Counted from the first letter of the stretch, positions 6,231 to 14,878 are shown. The stretch is DNA of 64,000 bases from Curtobacterium sp. ZW137 (GCF_003762905.1 NZ_RJKS01000001.1:558001-622000); one strand, 5' to 3'. The notes: generated from the letters alone by a model not told the origin. Numbers and translations are program-made.

Positions 6231-9200
6231 TCAGCGCTGGTGGCTCCGGGCTCGGCGGCGTGCGAGGAGGCCGATCATCCCGAGGACGAGCAGGACCACG
6301 GTGGCGGCGAACGGCACGGCCAGCGACACCCCGGTCCAGGCGAGCCCGCCGAACTGGTCTGCCGTCGCGGAGCCGACCAGCCCGACCGGGCCGCCCTGGT
6401 CGATCGTCCTCGCGGACGGGGCGGCTCCGCCGCTGCCGGTGTCGGAACCACCGTCGTCACCCGTGCCGTTGCCGCCGGAGGGTGTCGGCGTGGTCCCCGC
6501 GACGGTCCAGGCGCCGCCCGCGTCGTTGTCGGTGGGGGAGGCCGCCGGGTCCGTCTCGAGGGTGGGGACGACGAGCGGGCTGGTGCGTTCGACGACCTCG
6601 TCATCGTGTCCGTCGCCGTCGAGGTCGCGCACCGGTGCCGGAGCGACGTAGGCAACCACACGGAGGTCTGCCGGCGCGTGCTCCGTCACACGGACGGTGA
6701 CGGTGACGGGCGGCGCGTCTTCACCCGCGGCGAGCGGGTCCTCGGCGGTCGCCGTCGTCCCGTCGAAGCGGTACCCGTCGCCGGTCATCGACACCAGCGT
6801 CACTCCGTCGGGGAGCAGCTGCGTCACGGTCCACCCGGACGGTGCTGCACCGGGGCCGTCGTCGTGGGCGGTGAGCCTCCACGACACGGTGTCCCCGGCG
6901 TGCAGCGGGACGTCGGTCGGGGTGATCGCGCTCTGGGTCAGCGCGAGGTCGATGCAGTTCTCCGGGTACAGCACCGGGGCCACCGCCAGTTCGTACACCG
7001 TGGCCCCGCCGCCGTCGTACGAGAGCGCGTCGTCGAGGTACCCCGTCGCCCGGCACGGCGACCCCCAGTCGTTCGGGTCGCCGTGGTCGCGGGCATCCAC
7101 TGCCACGGGGCCCGTCACGTCCGTCGGTGCTACCGTCCGCGCCGCGGCGCCGAAAGCGGCGACGTCGGCACTGTCCGCGCCGACCACGGCGTTCGGGAAC
7201 GTCCGGATCGCGACGGAGTCGGCGGGGAAGGTGTTGCCGACGACGAGGACCGGGTCCTGCAGCGTCCGGCGCTCGGCGCTGTCGCTGCCGGCCGGCGACC
7301 CCACACGGATCCAGGTGCCGGACCCGCTGAACCGGTTGTCGCGGACCTCGATCCCGGAGGACGAGTACGAGCCGGGATCGGCACCGTCCTCGTACGTCGG
7401 CACCACGACGACCGCCGTCGCGTCGGCGCTGGTCTGCGTGACGGTGTTGCCGCTGATGACGACGTCGTGCGCCGGCGCGGCGGTGATGACCGCCGGCTGG
7501 CCAGTCACGACGTTGTCCGTGAACCGGACGTCGCGCGTCCCGGCCGAGAGGTTCACGCCACCGCGGTTGTCGGTCATCGTGCTGTCGTGGATGACGACAT
7601 CGTGGCTGATGCCGTCGGCGGAGACGGTGACGACGATGTTCCCCACGGCTCCGTTGTCACGGAAGACGCTGGTGCCGATGTCCAGGTCGGCGCTGCTCCG
7701 GGCGTAGACGCCGTACTCGGAGACGTTCGCGACGGTGACGTCGGTGACGTCGGAGCCGACCGTGGACGAGTAGAACACGCCGTAGGAGCCGCCGTCGATG
7801 CTCGCGTGGGACACGTTCACGCGCTCGGAGCCGTAGGCGCGGAGGATCGCGGCGCCACTCGTCGGCGTCAGCCCCGGCTTCCCCGTCACGGCGACGGTGC
7901 TGACCGTCACGTCGCTGGACTCGTGGGTGATCACCCCGGCGCCGGCGATCTCGGCCACGACGTCGGTGATCCGGGTGTCCGTCACACCGAGGAGGGTGAC
8001 GGCGTTGGAGGCGTTCGGAGCGCCGTCGACGGTCAACCGCTCGATGGTGATGCCGGTCCGGTCGCTGTCGGCGTCGATCTGCGAGGTGGTGCCCACGCCG
8101 TAGAGCATCCCGGTGACGTCGGCATCGCTGACGGTGACCCGGCCGGCGTTCTGGGTGTTGATCCCGGTGCCCGGAGCCGACGCTGTGATGGTCGCGTCGG
8201 TGATCCTCGCACCCTGCGTCGACCCGAGCGTGACGCCGGTCGTGACGTTCCTGATCGTCGGCGTGACGATCCGCGGACCCGTCCCGGTGTCGCCGACGTT
8301 CGTGAACACGCCGTACGCGAACGAGTCGATGGTCGGCCGGGTGATCGTGACCCCCGTTGCGAGGTAGAGGTTGATGCCGGTCGACGCCGCGGCCGCGGTC
8401 CCGGTCACGTCGGCGCCCGTGATCGCCGCGCGACCGGTGCTCCCGAGCGAGATGCCCTCCCGGCTCACCGCACTGATGGTCGGGTCGGTGATGGTCGGGC
8501 CGGCGGCGGTGCTGGTGTTGGCCGTCCCGATGCCGCGTGCGAACGAGGAGACCCGCACATCGCTGACGACGGACGCGCTCGCGTTCTGCAGGTCGATGCC
8601 GGTGCCGAGTGCGCCGGGACCGGTGACCGTCGTGCCGGCGACCTCCGGGGCCGTCGCCGTTCCGAGCGCGATGCCGGTGGTCGCTGCCGTGATCGTCCCG
8701 CCGCGCACGGCGATGCCGGACGCGGTCGACGTCGACGTCACGCCGACTCCGGTGGCGACGCCGGAGATGGTGGGGTCGGTCACGGTCGCGGACCCCGTGG
8801 TCAGGTTGACGCCGAAGGCCGAGGCCTGGCCGCCGCCGTCCATGGTGAAGTCCGCGATCGTCACGCCCGTCACGCCGGCGCCGAGCTGCACACCGGTCGG
8901 GCGGAGCACGCCGTTCGGGTTGCTCACCCGCAGGTCCGCGAGGGCGACACCGCTCCCGGTGACGGAGAACACGGGCGTCGCAGACACCCCGAAGCGGACC
9001 GTACTCGCGGCGGTCAGCCCGCCGGCGCTCACCGTGAACCGAGCGAACAGCGTCGAGTCCGCGGCGGACGCGAGGGTGACGCGGCGCTGCACGGTGAGCG
9101 CGGTGGTGAAGACGTAGTCGTTCGGATCGAACGACACCGTTGCGCCGGCGGGCGCGGCGTTCAGCGCTGCCTGCAGCGTCGACAGCGTGGTCGCTGGTCG

Positions 9201-9635
9201 CTGCGCCGGGGTCCCGACCCATGCCATCGGCACCGTGTTCGCGTTCGGGACCAGCGCCTGCGTCGTCGGCGGGGCTGCCGCCTGGACCGCATCCGAGCGC
9301 GGCGGATCCGGTGCCGATGAGCGTGTCGGTGTCGGGGCCGACGGCGGCGTCGGAGTCGGAGTCGGAGTCGGTGGCGGTGGCGACGTGGGTGTCGACGTCG
9401 GATCGGGCGAAGGCACCGGAGAGGGTGTCGCCGTCGGCGCAGCGGCTGGCATCGCCGACGGCGAGGAAGTCGCCGTCGGTAGCGGTGTCGGTGTCGGCGT
9501 CGCTGTCGCGACGGCGCCCACCGGCATCTCCTCGGCAGCAGCCGACGGCCCCGCGGCGGTCATCCCCATCGCGACACCGACCCCGAGGGCCGCAGCCAGT
9601 GCCGTGAACGAGCGCGCCCTCGTGCGGATCCCCAT
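6231..9635 (-). CDS. LAXTG-anchored parallel beta-helix surface protein
   Basis: 1134 residues. Signal peptide (about 1-34: basic start, hydrophobic LAAALGVGVAMGMTA, AEA-like cleavage region); Pro/Thr-rich wall-spanning stretch (about 42-115); long right-handed beta-helix (about 150-830) of repeated GVT/ITDPTISG-type turns as in pectate-lyase-fold proteins; a DUF11/CARDB-like domain (about 860-970); a Gly/Ser/Thr linker; then the sorting signal LAWTG, a hydrophobic helix and RRRARSHQR. LAXTG is the class E sortase motif of high-GC actinobacteria. No catalytic residues were identified, so adhesion or glycan binding is as likely as hydrolysis. ATG 9635 has GGAGAG upstream; operator S3 sits 36 bp upstream. 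Confidence 0.88.
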   Translation of the reverse strand: MGIRTRARSFTALAAALGVGVAMGMTAAGPSAAAEEMPVGAVATATPTPTPLPTATSSPSAMPAAAPTATPSPVPSPDPTSTPTSPPPPTPTPTPTPPSAPTPTRSSAPDPPRSDAVQAAAPPTTQALVPNANTVPMAWVGTPAQRPATTLSTLQAALNAAPAGATVSFDPNDYVFTTALTVQRRVTLASAADSTLFARFTVSAGGLTAASTVRFGVSATPVFSVTGSGVALADLRVSNPNGVLRPTGVQLGAGVTGVTIADFTMDGGGQASAFGVNLTTGSATVTDPTISGVATGVGVTSTSTASGIAVRGGTITAATTGIALGTATAPEVAGTTVTGPGALGTGIDLQNASASVVSDVRVSSFARGIGTANTSTAAGPTITDPTISAVSREGISLGSTGRAAITGADVTGTAAAASTGINLYLATGVTITRPTIDSFAYGVFTNVGDTGTGPRIVTPTIRNVTTGVTLGSTQGARITDATITASAPGTGINTQNAGRVTVSDADVTGMLYGVGTTSQIDADSDRTGITIERLTVDGAPNASNAVTLLGVTDTRITDVVAEIAGAGVITHESSDVTVSTVAVTGKPGLTPTSGAAILRAYGSERVNVSHASIDGGSYGVFYSSTVGSDVTDVTVANVSEYGVYARSSADLDIGTSVFRDNGAVGNIVVTVSADGISHDVVIHDSTMTDNRGGVNLSAGTRDVRFTDNVVTGQPAVITAAPAHDVVISGNTVTQTSADATAVVVVPTYEDGADPGSYSSSGIEVRDNRFSGSGTWIRVGSPAGSDSAERRTLQDPVLVVGNTFPADSVAIRTFPNAVVGADSADVAAFGAAARTVAPTDVTGPVAVDARDHGDPNDWGSPCRATGYLDDALSYDGGGATVYELAVAPVLYPENCIDLALTQSAITPTDVPLHAGDTVSWRLTAHDDGPGAAPSGWTVTQLLPDGVTLVSMTGDGYRFDGTTATAEDPLAAGEDAPPVTVTVRVTEHAPADLRVVAYVAPAPVRDLDGDGHDDEVVERTSPLVVPTLETDPAASPTDNDAGGAWTVAGTTPTPSGGNGTGDDGGSDTGSGGAAPSARTIDQGGPVGLVGSATADQFGGLAWTGVSLAVPFAATVVLLVLGMIGLLARRRARSHQR

Positions 9636-9670
9636 GGGGCACTCTCTCCGCACCGCGACGCCGCTGTCCA

Positions 9671-9687
9671 TCGCCCGTGTCGGGTGA
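9671..9687 (-). promoter_or_regulatory. Operator S3 upstream of the beta-helix gene
   Basis: Read on the plus strand TCGCCC-GTGTC-GGGTGA, 11 of 12 dyad bases, centre 9679. On the minus strand GAGAGAGT lies 31-33 bp away, just before the ATG at 9635. The site overlaps the GTG (9684) of the divergent small ORF, so it may also affect that gene. Confidence 0.6.
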
Positions 9688-10019
9688 AACGCGCCGCGGC
9701 GCGCCGCCGTGCGCCGAGCACCGTCCTGATCGCGGTCGCGACGCTGGTCGCGGTCGCCACACCGAGCCTCCCGTCCGCCCTGTCCCAGGCGACGTCCGCC
9801 GTCACCGCGACGTCCGTCGCACCACGTGGCGGTGCCGCCGCTCCGCCGCACCAGAACCCGATCACCGCGTCGACGAGCGCGGACGGCCGGCACTTCGTCC
9901 AGGGCGGGACGTGGACCGCCGACCTCGGGGACGCGCCGCGGATCGGGCTGATCTCGCTCGGTGGTTCCGGGTTCACGAGCACGTTCGACGACCTCCGGGT
10001 GAGCACTGTCGCCCGCTGA
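9684..10019 (+). CDS. Secreted remnant of a concanavalin-like (LamG/DUF1349-type) domain protein
   Basis: 111 codons with strong G/C third-position bias. A signal peptide (basic KRAAARRR, hydrophobic VLIAVATLVAVA) is followed after about 55 residues by GTWTADLGDAPRIGLISLGG and STFDDLRVSTVAR. That is the usual C-terminal edge of ConA-like lectin/glucanase or DUF1349 domains. The body of the domain (about 150 residues) is missing, so this looks like an internal deletion product. It could be a decayed gene or a mini-protein. The only start in frame is the GTG inside operator S3, with no Shine-Dalgarno sequence, so initiation is doubtful. Confidence 0.5.
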   Translation: MKRAAARRRAPSTVLIAVATLVAVATPSLPSALSQATSAVTATSVAPRGGAAAPPHQNPITASTSADGRHFVQGGTWTADLGDAPRIGLISLGGSGFTSTFDDLRVSTVAR

Positions 10020-10042
10020 GGGGGTTCGCAGGTCGGGGCGTG

Positions 10043-10069
10043 GGCCTCCCGCACCGCGTGCGGGAGGCC
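10043..10069 (+). terminator. Hairpin terminator between 9684-10019 and 10082
   Basis: A 12-bp perfect stem GGCCTCCCGCAC (10043-10054) / GTGCGGGAGGCC (10058-10069) with a 3-nt loop and no T-run. The next base begins the -10-like TAGGGT of the following gene, so terminator and promoter abut. Confidence 0.65.
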
Positions 10070-10081
10070 TAGGGTCGCGGT

Positions 10082-10768
10082 GTGGGGAACAACAACGCAC
10101 CGGGTCGGCGACGCGGCGGACTCATCGGCATCCTCGTGGTCGGGGGCTACCTCGTGCTGCGCTTCGGCTTCCTGGCGTGGCGCGAGCACGAGGACGGCAT
10201 GTCGACCGGAGCGGTGGCCGGGACGCTCGCGCTCTACGCGGTCGGGATCTTCGCGCTCCTCGAGATCGTCCTCGCGTTCCAGAACGCCACCGTGCGTCGG
10301 CGCGAGGCCGCGCTCGCGCAGCTGCACCCCGGTGCGCACCTGGCACCCGTGCTGCTGAAGAAGGACCTCGCGACGGAGATCCGCCGGACCGCGGCGATGC
10401 TCGGCACGGACCTCACCGGGGACGTGCCCCGGCGCGGGTCGGCGACGCTCGTCGCGGACCACAACGGCATCGGGCTGTACGCCGGCGGGAGCACCCCGCG
10501 GCTGCTGCTCGGGATCCCGCGGGCCGTGGTCCGTTCGGTCGGCAACGGGGAGACCACCGCAGCCGGTCGGTACGCGTTCGGCAAGGTAGACGCACTCCGG
10601 GTGGTCGTCGACAACGGGCAGTGGACGGCGATCGACCTGCCGCTGTACCGGACGGTGATCGGGTTCCCGAAGCACCTGCGCGGCGACGAACTGACCGAGC
10701 GGGTGCGTGCCGTGGCCGTGGCCGCCGGTGTCCGCGAGGACACCGCGCAGCAGGACTGGATGCGCTGA
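10082..10768 (+). CDS. Uncharacterised two-helix membrane protein
   Basis: 228 residues. Two N-terminal transmembrane helices (about 12-30, GGLIGILVVGGYLVLRFGF; and 44-66, VAGTLALYAVGIFALLEIVLAF) are followed by a cytoplasmic domain of about 160 residues (QLHPGAHLAPVLLKKDL; RRGSATLVADHNGIGLYAGG; GKVDALRVVVDNGQW). The soluble part looks like a small beta-rich domain; I do not recognise it. The GTG start is supported by TAGGGT at 10070-10075, exactly 12 bp upstream, with no ribosome binding site (leaderless type). Confidence 0.75.
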   Translation: MGNNNAPGRRRGGLIGILVVGGYLVLRFGFLAWREHEDGMSTGAVAGTLALYAVGIFALLEIVLAFQNATVRRREAALAQLHPGAHLAPVLLKKDLATEIRRTAAMLGTDLTGDVPRRGSATLVADHNGIGLYAGGSTPRLLLGIPRAVVRSVGNGETTAAGRYAFGKVDALRVVVDNGQWTAIDLPLYRTVIGFPKHLRGDELTERVRAVAVAAGVREDTAQQDWMR

Positions 10769-10772
10769 ACGA

Positions 10773-10789
10773 GCACCCGGAACGGGTGA
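10773..10789 (+). promoter_or_regulatory. Operator S4 upstream of the HAD hydrolase
   Basis: GCACCC-GGAAC-GGGTGA, 11 of 12 dyad bases. A -10-like GACCAT starts at 10812, 31 bp from the dyad centre and 12 bp before the ATG at 10824, predicting a leaderless activated transcript. Confidence 0.72.
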
Positions 10790-10823
10790 GGCGCGCAGGA
10801 GGCCGGTCGGGGACCATCGCCCC

Positions 10824-11738
10824 ATGACGGAACTGACATCGTGGCGCCCGGGCGCCGCACGGACGACGATCGAGGACTTCATCGCGCGGGCGACGAGCGG
10901 GCCGGACGCGCTCGACCCGGCGGACCGCATCGCGGTGTTCGACAACGACGGAACCCTGTGGACGGAGAAGCCGGTCCCGACACAGCTGCAGTGGCTCGTC
11001 GCGCAGTGGGCCGACGCCGCGCGCAACGACCCGGAACTCGCCGGGACCCAGCCGTACGCAGCAGCCCTCGCCGGGGACCTGCGGTGGATCGGGAACGCCG
11101 TGGATGCGCACGCCGCCGGGGACGACACCGACCTGCGCCTGCTGCTCGGCGCGGTCGTGCACGTGACCGCGGGCATGAGCGTCGACCGGTACGGCGAACT
11201 GGTCGCGGACTTCTACGCCACCGCCGAGCACCCGGTGCTGCGCACCCCGTACTCGGCGACCGTGTACCAGCCGATGGTCGAACTCATCGCGGTGCTCCGG
11301 AGCCACGGGTTCGCCTGTTACGTGGTGTCGGCCGGCGAGCGGGACTTCATGCGGCCGATGACCGAGGTGAACTACGACATCCCGGCGGAGCGCGTTGTCG
11401 GGTCGGCGATGGGCCTCGAGTACGTGGACGGGGAAGTGCGGTACGTCGACGCGCTCGCGTTCTTCGACGACGGTCCGGAGAAACCGGTCCGGATCTGGAG
11501 CCGCATCGGTCGGCGTCCGGCCGTCGCGGTCGGGAACTCGGACGGCGACCGGGAGATGCTCGAGTACACGCTGCCCGGTGCCGCCGGACTGCGTCTGCTG
11601 GTCCACCACGACGACACGACGGGCCGGGGTGACGAGCCGTACGACCGCGGCGCGGAGGCGATGCTCGCCGAGGCCGCCGACCGCGACGTGACCGTCGTGA
11701 GCGTCCGCGACGACTGGGACACCGTGTTCCCGGCCTGA
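10824..11738 (+). CDS. HAD-superfamily phosphatase
   Basis: 304 residues. Motif I FDNDGTLW (nucleophile Asp40, acid Asp42), motif II in YVVSAGERD, a basic residue in motif III, and motif IV in AVAVGNSDGDREML are all present, so it should be an active Mg-dependent phosphohydrolase. The cap (about 60-150) is helical. It resembles phosphoserine-phosphatase-like HADs that act in the cytoplasm or periplasm, but no signal peptide is present and the substrate is unknown. No Shine-Dalgarno sequence; GACCAT lies 12 bp upstream. Operator S4 makes it a predicted member of the LuxR regulon. Confidence 0.88.
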   Translation: MTELTSWRPGAARTTIEDFIARATSGPDALDPADRIAVFDNDGTLWTEKPVPTQLQWLVAQWADAARNDPELAGTQPYAAALAGDLRWIGNAVDAHAAGDDTDLRLLLGAVVHVTAGMSVDRYGELVADFYATAEHPVLRTPYSATVYQPMVELIAVLRSHGFACYVVSAGERDFMRPMTEVNYDIPAERVVGSAMGLEYVDGEVRYVDALAFFDDGPEKPVRIWSRIGRRPAVAVGNSDGDREMLEYTLPGAAGLRLLVHHDDTTGRGDEPYDRGAEAMLAEAADRDVTVVSVRDDWDTVFPA

Positions 11739-11805
11739 GTGCCGGCCTGAGTGCCGTCCTGAGCGGAGTTCGCCGGTGCGGATCCCGGTACGGCGGTCCC
11801 CGGCG

Positions 11806-12477
11806 TCAGAAGCGCCCGAGTCCGTCGCCGACGAGCACCGCGCCGACGAGGAACAGGACGACGAGCGTCACCGCCCTCGAGTTCCGGCCCGACCAGGCTC
11901 GGATCTCCTCGAGCCGTCCGCGGGCGGAGTCGCCGCCCACCACGGCGAAGACGATCGGCCCGATGACCGTTCCCGCGGTGAGCACCGCGCTCACGGCGAG
12001 GAGCGCCACGGCGGGTCCCGGCGCGACGTCCGCCGGCGCGAGGACGATCCCCACACCGGCGGCGAGCAGCAGGGCCTTCGGCCGGACCGCGAGCACCGCG
12101 CCGACGGCGAACGCGATGCCCGGTCGCACGGTGCCGAGCGCCGCGGACAGGACGGTGCTCATCCGGCTCGGCTCGGTCCGCGCGGGGCGGGAGCACAGCA
12201 CGGCGCCGGCCAGGACGGCCCCGCCGCCGAGCACCAGCTCGAACACGCCGAGGGTCGGGTCCTTGCCGAGGTGGAGGTCGGGGACGAGGACCGTCGAGAA
12301 CAGCGCGGTCGCGACGAGTGTGGCCACGAAGACCGTCGCCACGTACCCGAGGGCGAAGAGGATCGCGGGGCCGAGTCGTCGCGCTCCGAGCAGGAGCGTC
12401 AGGACGCCGGCGATCGGGACGGAGCTCAACGCACCCGCGATCGCGAGTGGCAGCACCTGACCGATCGCGGCGAGCAT
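11806..12477 (-). CDS. GAP/Sap-family membrane protein, copy 1
   Basis: 223 residues with about six transmembrane helices (MLAAIGQVLPLAIAGALSSV; LGPAILFALGYVATVFVATL; VFELVLGGGAVLAGAVLC and others) and a hydrophilic loop at about 95-110. This matches the GAP (glycopeptidolipid/sulfolipid-addressing) family that helps move lipids to the actinobacterial surface. It starts 9 bp after the DUF1254 gene on the same strand, so the two form an operon. Two further paralogues lie at 16292 and 19538. Convergent with the HAD gene across a 67-bp gap holding a short CTGAGTGCCG direct repeat. Confidence 0.82.
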   Translation of the reverse strand: MLAAIGQVLPLAIAGALSSVPIAGVLTLLLGARRLGPAILFALGYVATVFVATLVATALFSTVLVPDLHLGKDPTLGVFELVLGGGAVLAGAVLCSRPARTEPSRMSTVLSAALGTVRPGIAFAVGAVLAVRPKALLLAAGVGIVLAPADVAPGPAVALLAVSAVLTAGTVIGPIVFAVVGGDSARGRLEEIRAWSGRNSRAVTLVVLFLVGAVLVGDGLGRF

Positions 12478-12486
12478 GGGCCGACG

Positions 12487-13860
12487 TCAGACCCTGGTGA
12501 AGTCGCCAGGGGTCCAGCTGCGCTCGAAGTACGGCTCGAGGGGCCCGTACAGACGCAGGTACGAGAACCAGTGCTGACCGGGGATCGTCTGCACCCAGTT
12601 GGACTCCCGGCCGGCCGGCGCCTCGGGGCCGAAGTGCAGGACGACCGAGCCGTCGGACTCGACCACGAGGTCCTCGTCACGACTGCCGCGGTCCCCGCGC
12701 TGCTGGGCGTTGTCGATGAGGCACCGGCTCGCCACGTCGTAGACGGTGACGGACCAGAAGAGCGCGGCGGGGACGTCGGGCGGAACGGTCAGGGTGTACG
12801 CGGCGCCGCCGTCGAGCCACGCTCCCTCGGCGTCGACGTAGGCGCCCAGGTACGCCTGGCCCTTCCCCGGGGTGGTGCTCTTCATCGCCGAGGAGAAGCT
12901 GACGGCCTCGTAGAACCACGACGCCCGCTCGAGCAGTTCGTCGTACCAGGGACCGCGCTGGTCGGAGCGCGACAGGACGACGGCGGTGTCCCATCGGCGG
13001 TCCGGCCAGTACCGCGTACCGGGGAAGCGCTTGGCGAAGGTGTTGGCCTGCGCCATCCGTTCGCCGTCGGAGGTCGCGCGCTCGAGGACGGCGCGGAGCC
13101 GGTCGTCGGGCGCGAAGGGCTCGCCAGGTGAGATCCCCAGCTGCCGCATCATCGCGAGGAAGAACCGGTCGCGTTCGTCGACCACCTCGGACTGGTAGAC
13201 GGCGTGCAGCGACTCCCAGTACCCCAGTCCGCGCGGTTGGTCTCCGGACCACGGACGTCCTGCGGGCGAGACGAGTCTCGTGACCGGCGGGTCGTCGTGC
13301 TGGGACAGCGGGTGGACGCGCACCGCACCGGCCAACGCGGCGCCTCGGGCTGGGTCGGGATCGAGGGTGCGGAACCCGAACATGATGTTGACCCCGGTCG
13401 AGTGCACGACGTTCCAGGAGTCGTCGTGTGGCGGGACGTCCTGGCCGGGTCCGACGACGAGGGTCGTGCCACCGTGACCGGCGTCCGGGCCCATCTCGCC
13501 GAGGACAGCCACCTCGCGTTGCCAGAAGTCGGAGATCCCGCCGGCGGTCGGCCCGGGTGGCAGTTCGATCACGAGCGGACCGGTCGCCGACAGGTCGAAG
13601 AAGTTCAGGATGTACGGGGTGGTCGCGTTCGCGGTGATGATCCCGAGCCGGTCGCGGTACGAGACGTAGTGCACCAGATCGTGGTCCGATGCCCCGAAGA
13701 CGTCTCGGTGCACCACACTCCAGTGCGCGTACGACACGATCGGCAACGCCCAGAGGTAGGTGAGGCACGCAAGCTGGTGGTCGAGGTCGTCGAAGAGGCC
13801 GGGGATCGCTGCCATCGGCGGCAGGTCCGGTGCGCTGACCGTCGTCTCGTGATCGCTCAT
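12487..13860 (-). CDS. DUF1254/DUF1214 domain protein
   Basis: 457 residues. The N-terminal DUF1254 region (about 25-190; WSVVHRDVFGASDHDLVHYV, TPYILNFFDLSATGPLVIEL) is followed by a DUF1214 region (about 330-450; AYTLTVPPDVPAALFWSVTV, SNWVQTIPGQHWFSYLRLYG). This order is typical of the family, whose biochemical role is not established. No signal peptide is visible, although many relatives are exported. ATG 13860 has no Shine-Dalgarno sequence, but GACAGT begins exactly 12 bp upstream (13872-13867). Operator S5 is centred 31 bp further up, so it should be leaderless and co-activated with the divergent ten-gene operon. Confidence 0.88.
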   Translation of the reverse strand: MSDHETTVSAPDLPPMAAIPGLFDDLDHQLACLTYLWALPIVSYAHWSVVHRDVFGASDHDLVHYVSYRDRLGIITANATTPYILNFFDLSATGPLVIELPPGPTAGGISDFWQREVAVLGEMGPDAGHGGTTLVVGPGQDVPPHDDSWNVVHSTGVNIMFGFRTLDPDPARGAALAGAVRVHPLSQHDDPPVTRLVSPAGRPWSGDQPRGLGYWESLHAVYQSEVVDERDRFFLAMMRQLGISPGEPFAPDDRLRAVLERATSDGERMAQANTFAKRFPGTRYWPDRRWDTAVVLSRSDQRGPWYDELLERASWFYEAVSFSSAMKSTTPGKGQAYLGAYVDAEGAWLDGGAAYTLTVPPDVPAALFWSVTVYDVASRCLIDNAQQRGDRGSRDEDLVVESDGSVVLHFGPEAPAGRESNWVQTIPGQHWFSYLRLYGPLEPYFERSWTPGDFTRV

Positions 13861-13894
13861 GGCGCCACTGTCGCGCTGCCGGTACGGGTCCGCA

Positions 13895-13911
13895 TCACCC
13901 GTGCCGGGTGA
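13895..13911 (-). promoter_or_regulatory. Operator S5 (perfect dyad) serving the DUF1254 gene
   Basis: TCACCC-GTGCC-GGGTGA, 12 of 12. The centre (13903) is 31 bp from the minus-strand -10-like GACAGT (13872-13867), which is 12 bp from the ATG at 13860. Confidence 0.8.
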
Positions 13912-13930
13912 GTGCCGGGGCCGCCTGGAA

Positions 13931-13947
13931 TCACCCGCTTGGGGTGG
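13931..13947 (+). promoter_or_regulatory. Operator S6 and promoter of the ten-gene operon
   Basis: TCACCC-GCTTG-GGGTGG, 11 of 12. A -10-like TAGACC starts at 13971, 32 bp from the dyad centre. S5 lies exactly 36 bp upstream, the same geometry as S1/S2. The first gene starts at 14006 after AGGGAGG. Confidence 0.8.
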
Positions 13948-14005
13948 TGCTGTGCGTCGCACCCGGCGGATAGACCTGGGCCATCAACTCAGGGAGGGAT
14001 CCGCC

Positions 14006-14425
14006 ATGGACTTCTGGACCACATTCTGGGCGATCGTCTGGTACGCGTTCCTCGCGTTCACGTTCGTCGCCGCGCTGATGGCGCTGTTCTCGGTCATCGC
14101 CGACCTCTTCAGGGACCGCGAGCTCAACGGGTGGTGGAAGGCCGTCTGGGTCCTCTTCCTCGTCTTCGTGCCGTTCCTCACGGTGTTCGTCTACCTGATC
14201 GCACGTGGCCGGGGCATGGCGGAACGGAGCGCTGCGGCATCGCAGCGCAACCAGGAGGCCGCTGAGGGCTACATCCGTCGTGTCGCCGGCAGTTCGCCGT
14301 CGGACGAGATCGCGAAGGCGCAGGCACTGCTCGACGCCGGCACGATCACCCCGGCCGAGTTCGACGCGATCAAGGCGCACGCACTCGGTGGCGCCCGTCC
14401 GTCGGCGCACGCGGCGACGGCGTGA
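14006..14425 (+). CDS. SHOCT-domain membrane protein with PLDc_N-like helices
   Basis: 139 residues. Two transmembrane helices (about 5-33, FWTTFWAIVWYAFLAFTF; and 44-66, VWVLFLVFVPFLTVFVYLIARG) resemble the PLDc_N module. A C-terminal SHOCT motif (about 99-125: DEIAKAQALLDAGTITPAEF) is a short helical pair found in many membrane stress proteins. First gene of the ten-gene plus-strand operon 14006-21849. AGGGAGG lies 8 nt before the ATG. The S6 promoter is directly upstream. Confidence 0.85.
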   Translation: MDFWTTFWAIVWYAFLAFTFVAALMALFSVIADLFRDRELNGWWKAVWVLFLVFVPFLTVFVYLIARGRGMAERSAAASQRNQEAAEGYIRRVAGSSPSDEIAKAQALLDAGTITPAEFDAIKAHALGGARPSAHAATA

Positions 14426-14429
14426 CACC

Positions 14430-14870
14430 GTGACCACCACGTTCGCGTACGGACCGGCCGAGGTCTTCGTCGCCGCCTACCGCGGAGAACTGCCGGACAC
14501 CGCGTTGCTCGGCGCACTCACCGACCTCATCGCATCCGACACCGTACGGCTGCTCGACCTCCTCCTCATCACGAAGGCGGAGGACGGGTCCGTCCGGGTC
14601 CGCGAGATCGACGACGTCACACCGGTCGCGATCCCGGGCTCCTCGGGGCCGGTCGAGCTCGAGGCTCGCGGGCTGACCGCGAACGACGACATCGACGAGG
14701 TCGCGGACTCCCTGGAGCCCGGGACGTCGGCGGCCATCGTCGTCATCGAACAGCTCTGGGCGAAGGCCCTCGCCGAGCGGTTCACCGACAGCGGGAGCCA
14801 CCTGCTGTGGAGCACACGCGTTCCGGCACCAGCACTCAACGAGCTCGCCGCAGCGGCGCACATCGGCTAG
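14430..14870 (+). CDS. DUF6325 family protein
   Basis: 146 residues, soluble. The pattern GPAEVFVAAYRGELPDTALL at the start, TVRLLDLLLITKAEDGSV in the middle and the acidic segment DIDEVADSLEPGTSAAIVVI followed by EQLWA is the DUF6325 signature. The family is a small actinobacterial alpha/beta protein usually encoded beside SHOCT proteins and SulP or GAP membrane proteins, as here. Function unknown. The GTG start at 14430 lies 4 bp after the previous stop, which suggests translational coupling. Confidence 0.88.
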   Translation: MTTTFAYGPAEVFVAAYRGELPDTALLGALTDLIASDTVRLLDLLLITKAEDGSVRVREIDDVTPVAIPGSSGPVELEARGLTANDDIDEVADSLEPGTSAAIVVIEQLWAKALAERFTDSGSHLLWSTRVPAPALNELAAAAHIG

Positions 14871-14878
14871 GAGACCCC

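Noticed and set aside
5673..9320. Very long plus-strand ORF (1215 codons)
   Set aside because: It is antisense to the beta-helix and FetB-like genes, Arg/Gly/Asp/His-rich without domains, as expected of a shadow frame in high-GC DNA.
9636..10100. N-terminal extension of the beta-helix ORF up to 10100
   Set aside because: It would remove the signal peptide from the N-terminus and run through S3 and the opposite-strand gene; ATG 9635 has a ribosome site and a signal peptide.
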